Source: Nematostella vectensis
Taxonomy: Eukaryota > Cnidaria > Anthozoa > Actiniaria > Edwardsiidae
Assembly (NCBI RefSeq): GCF_932526225.1
Contig: NC_064034.1
Coordinates: forward strand, 10,922,887 to 10,986,886
Direction of reading: 5' to 3'
Length of the DNA stretch: 64,000 bases
The notes beneath the pieces are model-generated. The model made no database searches, was not told where the DNA came from, and saw nothing but the letters and a program-made list of their open reading frames with translations. The position numbers were made by a program, and so were the translations under genes. Positions 58,201 through 64,000 of this stretch are shown here, in pieces (positions within the stretch are counted from its first letter, which is position 1; each line of letters begins with the position of its first letter).

Positions 58201-61200
58201 GATAGCGCAAAATTTAAAATTTTGCACTGAAAAATCACAAATTTATCATTTTTTTAACACAACTGTCTTATGACCTATGGAAAAATAGTTTTATTCCAGC
58301 CGAATGAGGCTCAGAGATAAGCAATTTTACAGGCGACTCATAATTTGTGTCTGCTAGCTTGGCAGTATTATGATAACTAGTGGCTAACCCGTGAAATATG
58401 CACGATAAATTGAATCAAGGGCAACCAACGACTATTTTCGGTCAAATATCTGTTCGGAAGCAAGGTCACCTACGGATTTCGGGGTCGGCCTAGAAATGTC
58501 TACTTTTTTCGGAATTTGTATTTCTAAATCACCTATGTTTCTCGGGAAGAGAGCTGGATCACCTATGTTTTTCGGAGTTGCTTTTGTTACCACCATCACC
58601 ATTTTCGTCCGACATGCTTTAAAAAAAGGAACCCTAGTATTTTCGGGAGCGAGTATACAAGGGACATTACCTAGAAATTTCGCTTAAGGATCTTAGAATC
58701 GTTCGGAGTTTCGGATGCCTCGGGATGAGTTACTAGATTTTTCGGATGGCTGTAATTTCGCCTAGCAAATCCGAACAGATAAAAAATATCTAGGAAAGCT
58801 CTATATTGTATAAAAATGACTGCAAACGAACTTATCTTAACTCATTTGAGGCAGGTTTTGAAATTTTTGTCGTTGGGTGCCCTTGTTGAATTGAAGTTGT
58901 TCAAAAGTCAAAAGTCTTGCAGTTGTAGATAAAAGCTCTTTTCTTCCGTTTTCTTGTTTGCGAACCGTTTTGTTTATGCGCGATGGAGCTAAAGAATCTA
59001 CTTTCTTTTCGAGGTAGGAATAATGCCTTTCTAAATAACGATAAAAAGAAGGTTGTATTTTTAGCTACAATTAATCTATCTATGCAATGAAACTACGGCA
59101 AGTATTCCAATTCTTTTTCAGATTTGATTTTTCGCGCGCTCGAAGGTTTGTTTACACATCTTCCGAAATTGTCTAAACTAAGATTTCTCCTCTACGATGA
59201 AATTTTTGGAGATAGACTCATTACTGTATACTTTTAGTGTGTTTTTCTTGAAAGACACGGAGGTCTGAAGGTCAATAGTCCTTTTTGCTTCGGAAAAAAA
59301 TTAGTTAGCCTATGCGAGTGTAATCCTCTCGCTTACAAAAACGCGCGAGTTAGAACTTTTCTATCCGGTATAATCTTGAAATAAAAATCATTTTGCAATC
59401 CTCCTCTCCGGCAATGTGTGGAAATGGCGTGGTTTTGAAGTTTTCTAGCTCAGCCGTTTTTTCGTAAAGGGTGGTCAACAGTCTATTACTTAGCGTATTA
59501 TAGATAATTGCAAATTTGAGGAGCTTTCCCTTTTATAGCGGAGACTCGTGTTTAATGGGCTCAAAGCTCAATAATTCAATGCACAACACTGGGTCTATAA
59601 GCATTGTTCATTCTTCCACTCAAGTAAATTTGAAATTGCAATGACTGGGTCTATAAGCATTGTTCATTCTTCTGCTCAAGAAAATTTGAAATTGCAATGA
59701 CGTGGGGTGAATTTATTGTACGTCCTCAATAAAGGATCTAAGACGTGCGAAGTGACGTACCTCGGTTTCTAGTTGGCTGAGCTGCATCTGTGCCTTGTTC
59801 TCGTATTCCGCTTTTCGCGCGGCACTTGCGTTGCGCCACTAGAATAGAACAGAGGGTGAGTGGTGGAGGTGTTGCACTAAAATTATTCATAATGTACGCA
59901 AATCAATACAAACAATATCTTCCTAACGAGAATACAATATACAGTTTTTGAAAAAGCAAGCAGATTTTACCATGGGAGCGTTATTTTTAGGGCAATATAT
60001 GTTTTGGTCTGAATCTATAACCAAGAAAGAACAGGCTTGTTTTTTTCTTTCCTTTTTTTTTTCTGATGCCGTATTCATAAAACAATCCGAAAGTGTAAAT
60101 ATCAGTCATTCCTTAAAAACAGAGAACCAAACAATTCCCTAATTTTCTCCCTAATTTTAAATGTCACATGTAACTAAGAACAAATCATGTCTCAAACGAG
60201 ACTTTGAGCTTAGGGCAGGCCAGATTGGAGTTACCTCTTCTCCGATAAGCCTGCTGATCTCGCCGAATGCGTACTCAGGATGCTCCTTGCGGATGATGCC
60301 TCTCATCTCATGCGAGAAGAGCAGGTAGCCAGACTGGCCTCTCTTCTTCGTTTTCTACAAAATTTATTTCGCAAGACCTTGTAAGCTTATCATGAAATTA
60401 CATACAGTAGCGTAAAAAAGGTTAATAGATGGGACCATTCAAACAGACTTAGTACACAGATTACTTGTTCTGGGTGATTCAACAGCGTTATAAAATTACA
60501 TAATATGTTTCCACTTAAACAACTCATCTGCAACAAAAATACCACCCACTGCATGCAGACATCAAAAATCTGTTTGAACATTTAACCATTACTGCCCTAA
60601 AGATTTCACACACTCCACGCAGACATCAATCTATATGAATATTTTACTATTAAATCTATACAAACATTATGACTAAAGGAATAGTTTAGCCCCTAAAAGA
60701 ACCCCCCCAAAAAACTATTACATACACCCCACTTACCTTGCCAGAATCTGTGGAATCAATTGAAGTTGGGGAGTTGCTTCTTTCCCCGGCGGCCATCATG
60801 TCTTGGTCTTCAAACAGCAATGGCGATGGGACCTTAGGGATGAGCGACAAGAAAAAAAACATTCATCGCCTTGTCTCATTACTTCATTACCTATAGTTTA
60901 AAGGCCAAATGTGCTTATACATCATTACCCATAGTTTAATGGCCAAATGTGCTTATACATCATTACCCATAGTTTAATGGCCAAATGTGCTTATACATCA
61001 TTACCCTAGTAATACCATTACTTTGAAGAGGTACCTTCGCCTCCGTCAATCTAATCTAAATCAATCTAATATGTTATTCTTTTGTCGTTGCGGTGCTATA
61101 GGAAATGCGCGATGGTTCTGTAGGTGGTTCACACAGGCAAAGATTCGAGTTTCTGATCCTGGTTTTGTATGCTGTAAGGAAACTTAGTGGTTTGCGTATA

Positions 61201-63859
61201 AGTGCTATTTAAACTAAAAAATCAACACAGGCCCGTAGCCAAGGTTTTGAGCGGGGGGGGGGGGGGGGGGGGCGGGGAGGGGTTAGTTTAACTTATTTAG
61301 CGGAATATTTCCTCTTAGCTATCTTCTTGTGAAACTTGAATAAATTGTGTAGATTCTGCGAATCTAAGCTGTTAACCCGATAGTGAGCGTGAAAGATTGA
61401 AAGCCCCCATAGCTACGACCAAACACAGTGACATTTAGAGTAAGACAGGACGGAGTTGTTATTTCGAAAACGATCAATTTAAAACCTGTGACTTGTATTT
61501 TCATTACGTCGACACCCTACTATATCAAAGCGGACTCCAAGTTCCATCGCGTCGTCATAACGTGGGATAACACCAATGGCGACTACCAGTTCTTCGTAGA
61601 TAACACCCTGGTATTCAAAGACACAGGTCTTGCTAAGGGGAAAATCGTCGCTGGTGGTACTGGGATATTCGTGCTTGGCAACGACCAAGACACTATCGGT
61701 GGAGGGTATGTTCTGGCGGAACCTATTTACCTTCACATTACTGTGAAAATGCATACCTTAAGAGGCGTGATAGCTTCCTCGAAGTAGTAGAACTCTTCCT
61801 CGTTACAGTTTATAGACAGGGAGTACCGCTAAAACACAAGAATTTGGTCAAATGAGAAAGAACTGAAAAAAAAAAAACTAATCAAAGGCACGCCGTAGGC
61901 AAACTCGTGGCACTTTTCTTTTAAAAAATTGTTTGGTGCTATAGAATATATAAATAAATTTCGTGTAAGTTGGATACTGTTACAAGTTCAAATGATACTT
62001 TCTGAGGGCATTTTCAAGGGGTCAACTAATAATTTAGGAACAGTTATTACAATCATATCTGCTTAGGACTAAGGTATCTATAGAGAACTGAAGAATTCGA
62101 GAGAAAAACGTTTTGAATAAGTTTTGCTAAATTTAATCAATAGATTATATATAAGTTTACTTACTTTCAAGAGCATTATGTGATTCATTTACAAAGAAGG
62201 CACAAAGCGCCCAAAGTTCTGATATGACTCTGTTCGTGCAAGCTCGATTGTTCCTCAACTAGTTGTAATGGCAAAATAAAACATGTAACCTTAAATATTA
62301 TTGTCCAAGCCTTTTCACTCGTCCATCATTTTCATCCATCCGTTTTTTTAAATAATCGTAAAATTACTGAAATCTAGCGGCCTCAGCGGTATTCATTCGT
62401 CCTCACAATTACGATTAAGCCCTGCTTTTATAAAGTTGCTTTGTCTTGGAAACTCTCCGTTTTCCTATTTTTCTGGAACCCAGACCCTGCGATCGCGTTT
62501 CCTAGTTGGGTTTTCTGTGGTATACGATCAATAATAAGACCCCCAGGCACGTTTAGACCGCCCTGCATCTAGAATACTGCACTTGGCACCTTACTTTATG
62601 AATCCCCAACTAGTTTTGTTTTCTAGCTAATAAGTTGCTTTTTCAAACAGTGAGAATTTGCGCATGTGCAAAAGACGTCGTAGCACACATCTAATTTTAT
62701 CTCCTCTCTTTTTATGGGTAATAAAATCATCGAGTATAGGATTTGAAATGACACAAACATGCCGATTTAAAATAAACTAGTTTTTCAATGCAAAATTATA
62801 TATTTACATCCCACATGGAGATACTTTGCGATGGGGTTTTGTATCGAAATTAGGTTTACAAAGAGTGTTCGAGTGATTGACGGTGACCCACCACGATAAT
62901 TCCTTGACTTATGCTTCGCATATCCACAAGTTAAAAAGGGGATATGGCGTGGGAATCAGTGGGCTCTTGTTGACAGTAGTTAGCCCTACCCTGAGTCTTG
63001 ACGTATCTGACGTAAATGACTCTGGTCAGATAATAGGAAAAATGAACGTGTTGCCCGTTCGTTTTTGCACTGTGATCAGATCAGAGAGACTAGAAGTGGC
63101 TGTACCTTGAGCCCTTTCAGTTTTCTGAACTGTCCTTCCTCTTCGTCATAGCGAGCCTCGTTGAGGTACACATCCTTCTCTGCTATTTCTGTTGGGCGGC
63201 CTGTGCAAGTGAAAATGTTGGATATCATATGGTGCACTAATCCTCTAAAAATTAACTCTTGTTGAATGTGTACTTACATCTGACATAGTCCCTTAGTGGC
63301 AGCACCATACACTTGCCCATGATGCAAACAGCGGGACTAACTTCCTCCAACGAGCTCAAGAATACCTCCTGTTCGTAAAACATCTTGGAGGGCAAATGCT
63401 GAGTCTCCCCGGGACCGATGAACCATGGGCCATGGACCCAGCCCTCCCCGCTAAATGCATGGAAACATTTGGTTACAAACAAGTTACATGTCTCACTAGC
63501 ACCATCGACTGGAATACAAACGTTGTTGTTTATGTTGCAGCTGTTGTTGTGATTGCGATTGTAAGGAAAAGTCGTACACATCATAAAAATTGCTCATCGT
63601 TTATCGTTTGTCCCACAAAGTACTCATTGGACCATTGAACGTATTGGCTATAGCTGCTAGTCCTTATAAGATAAAGTGTAGAAGCAGCTGGGCACATTTT
63701 GTTAATAACTGTGGCCCTTTTGGTAAAGTTTGGTGTTCACATTAATGTGAGTACATATAATGTATCCATGCTGACACCCTTACTTCCTGTCTGTCCATAT
63801 CTTGTCAAGTCTCGCTATGTAGAGATAATCCTCGTCAGATCGGATGTACACACTGTCAC
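52253..63859 (-). CDS. PBRM1: Polybromo-1 (PBRM1/BAF180) orthologue, 3' part, 15 exons; 5' end beyond window
   Basis: Minus-strand spliced model, phases consistent, about 654 residues to the stop at 52253. Exons: 63859-63784, 63450-63278, 63200-63106, 61828-61757, 60832-60737, 60354-60235, 59838-59761, 57545-57407, 57190-57133, 56848-56756, 56228-55966, 55300-55157, 53943-53675, 52615-52548, 52475-52253. The first four exons encode a BAH domain (DSVYIRSDEDYLYIARLDKI, later EGWVHGPWFIGPGET and ILGKC-like IMGKCMVLPL). A linker follows, then an HMG box (SGYLLFSHEMR, EHPEYAFGEISRLIGEE, WRNASAARKAEYENKA), two C2H2-like fingers (CMWRGC..H..H and CLWATC..H..H), a Gln/Pro/Met-rich tract, and the conserved tail (LHHSEAYLRYIEGL, LPVHWLG, DALWALKEHMM) that matches vertebrate PBRM1 as I recall it. 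PBRM1 is the targeting subunit of the PBAF SWI/SNF remodeller and reads acetylated histones through bromodomains, which are outside this window. The first exon here is internal (enters in phase 1). Confidence 0.9.
52602..52765 (-). repeat. 80-bp two-copy repeat carrying a PBRM1 acceptor
   Basis: The acceptor and first 15 bases of the penultimate PBRM1 exon (coding strand TCTGATTGCAG then CCCGCTCCAGTGTTC) are repeated 80 bp upstream with the same intron sequence. Confidence 0.88.
53008..53600. mobile_element. Inverted-repeat element in a PBRM1 intron
   Basis: ACACCAATTTTCAAATGTAT GCGGAATCCCGGGTTTCCAA near 53017 is mirrored by TTGGAAACCCGGGATTCCGC ATACATTTGAAAATAGGTGT near 53445. GGATTCCGCATAGATTT-type direct repeats extend the right end to about 53600. 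Confidence 0.65.
54130..54245. mobile_element. Short palindromic MITE-like element
   Basis: GGCCGGGTTCCTAGAAAGCA GGTTAAGGCTAACCC is mirrored by GGGTTAACCTGCATCCTGCT CCAGGCCGG around a 30-bp loop. Confidence 0.65.
54262..55160 (-). repeat. 25-bp minisatellite carrying a PBRM1 splice donor, about 35 copies
   Basis: Plus-strand unit CTATACCTGGCATGGAAGGT GCTTG. On the coding strand each unit includes CACCTTCCATGCCAG, the last 15 bases of the exon at 55157-55300, followed by a GTATAG donor-like hexamer (GTAATG at the true boundary). Long frames on the plus strand here are artefacts. Confidence 0.95.
56262..56537. mobile_element. MITE copy 4
   Basis: Contains GATCACGTGATTTTTTGGTG, GGCAAACTAGCCCGCGCACA and TAACAGCAACAAAGAGCAAC, and ends GGTCACGTGATCCCTTACCA then CAAGTCCC, closely parallel to copy 1. 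Located in a PBRM1 intron. Confidence 0.65.
57541..57850 (-). repeat. About 75-bp repeat carrying the PBRM1 zinc-finger exon acceptor, about 4 copies
   Basis: The 5' part of the exon at 57407-57545 (coding strand from AGCTTGTC to ACAATGTTTGTGTACGAC) and its acceptor GTGTTTATAG are duplicated upstream several times with moderate divergence, forming tandem candidate acceptors. Confidence 0.88.
57916..59551. mobile_element. DNA transposon-like element with TTAA target duplication
   Basis: Ends ACACTAGGTTCCGCTATAAA AGGGAAAGCTCCTC and its approximate complement GAGGAGCTTTCCCTTTTATA GCGG..., each flanked by TTAA (57912-57915, 59552-59555). No intact transposase frame. A TTAA duplication fits the piggyBac or Kolobok superfamilies; which one cannot be told here. 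It shares internal sequence with the element at 9682-11638. Confidence 0.7.
59565..59702. repeat. Two-copy 65-bp direct repeat
   Basis: ACTGGGTCTATAAGCATTGT TCATTCTTC followed by AATTTGAAATTGCAATGAC occurs twice in the PBRM1 intron. Confidence 0.85.
60885..61015. repeat. Tandem repeat, about 46-bp unit, three copies
   Basis: CATTACCCATAGTTTAATGG CCAAATGTGCTTATACAT repeated in a PBRM1 intron. Confidence 0.85.
61429..61705 (+). pseudogene. Isolated pentraxin-domain exon, antisense in a PBRM1 intron
   Basis: An open frame between an acceptor-like AAACACAG and a donor-like GTATGT. The protein includes KFHRVVITWDNTNGDYQFFV, GLAKGKIVAGGTG and LGNDQDTIGGG, the central pentraxin/LamG-type pattern (W-x-x-T-N-G, V-D, G-Q/N-x-Q-D-x-x-G-G). 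No further exons of such a gene were found nearby. It may be a relocated gene fragment or one exon of an undetected nested gene. Confidence 0.6.
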
Positions 63860-64000
63860 CTAGATGGAGAAATAAAAGGAACAAGTTTTAACAAGTTTAA
63901 AATCGGTAGCATCGATAATTTTCAATTTCAATGATGAGGCATCTCAAGCACAAAGTGCATCTTAGGCAAAAGGAAGATGATACTAAATGCCGTCTCCCAT

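Overview
This is a piece of an intron-rich eukaryotic genome. The protein set and repeat landscape suggest a cnidarian, most likely an anthozoan such as a sea anemone; that assignment is inference from memory of similar proteins, not a search. I rebuilt gene models by reading splice sites on both strands and requiring every exon phase to match.

Layout. (1) Bases 52-25444, plus strand: a complete 23-exon ADAMTS-type metalloprotease, about 990 aa (gene A). Its 11.8-kb intron 2 holds a six-copy 625-bp satellite and two inverted-repeat elements, one carrying a nested third. (2) Bases 26568-47786, minus strand: a second ADAMTS-type gene of 25 exons, about 1145 aa (gene B), convergent with gene A and with nearly the same exon lengths and phases. 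It ends in two WSC-like domains that gene A lacks, and carries a decayed Ty3-type LTR retroelement in an intron. (3) Bases 50389-51288, plus: an intronless SLC25 carrier most like the carnitine/acylcarnitine carrier. (4) Bases 52253-63859, minus: the last 15 exons of a polybromo-1 (PBRM1/BAF180) orthologue (BAH, HMG box, two C2H2-like fingers, conserved C-terminus); its bromodomains lie beyond base 64000.

Functionally these are two secreted or surface extracellular-matrix proteases, a mitochondrial carrier and a chromatin-remodelling subunit. Nothing suggests a shared pathway; only the two ADAMTS genes are related, as an inverted duplication.

The most striking observation concerns the tandem repeats. 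About a dozen of them, in gene A, gene B and PBRM1, do not sit at random in introns. Each unit spans or abuts an exon-intron junction and often carries a usable-looking splice donor or acceptor plus 10-66 bases of exon. Units range from 26 to about 80 bp and arrays from 2 to about 50 copies, with decayed versions as well as near-perfect young ones. Most long open frames in the window are artefacts of these arrays.
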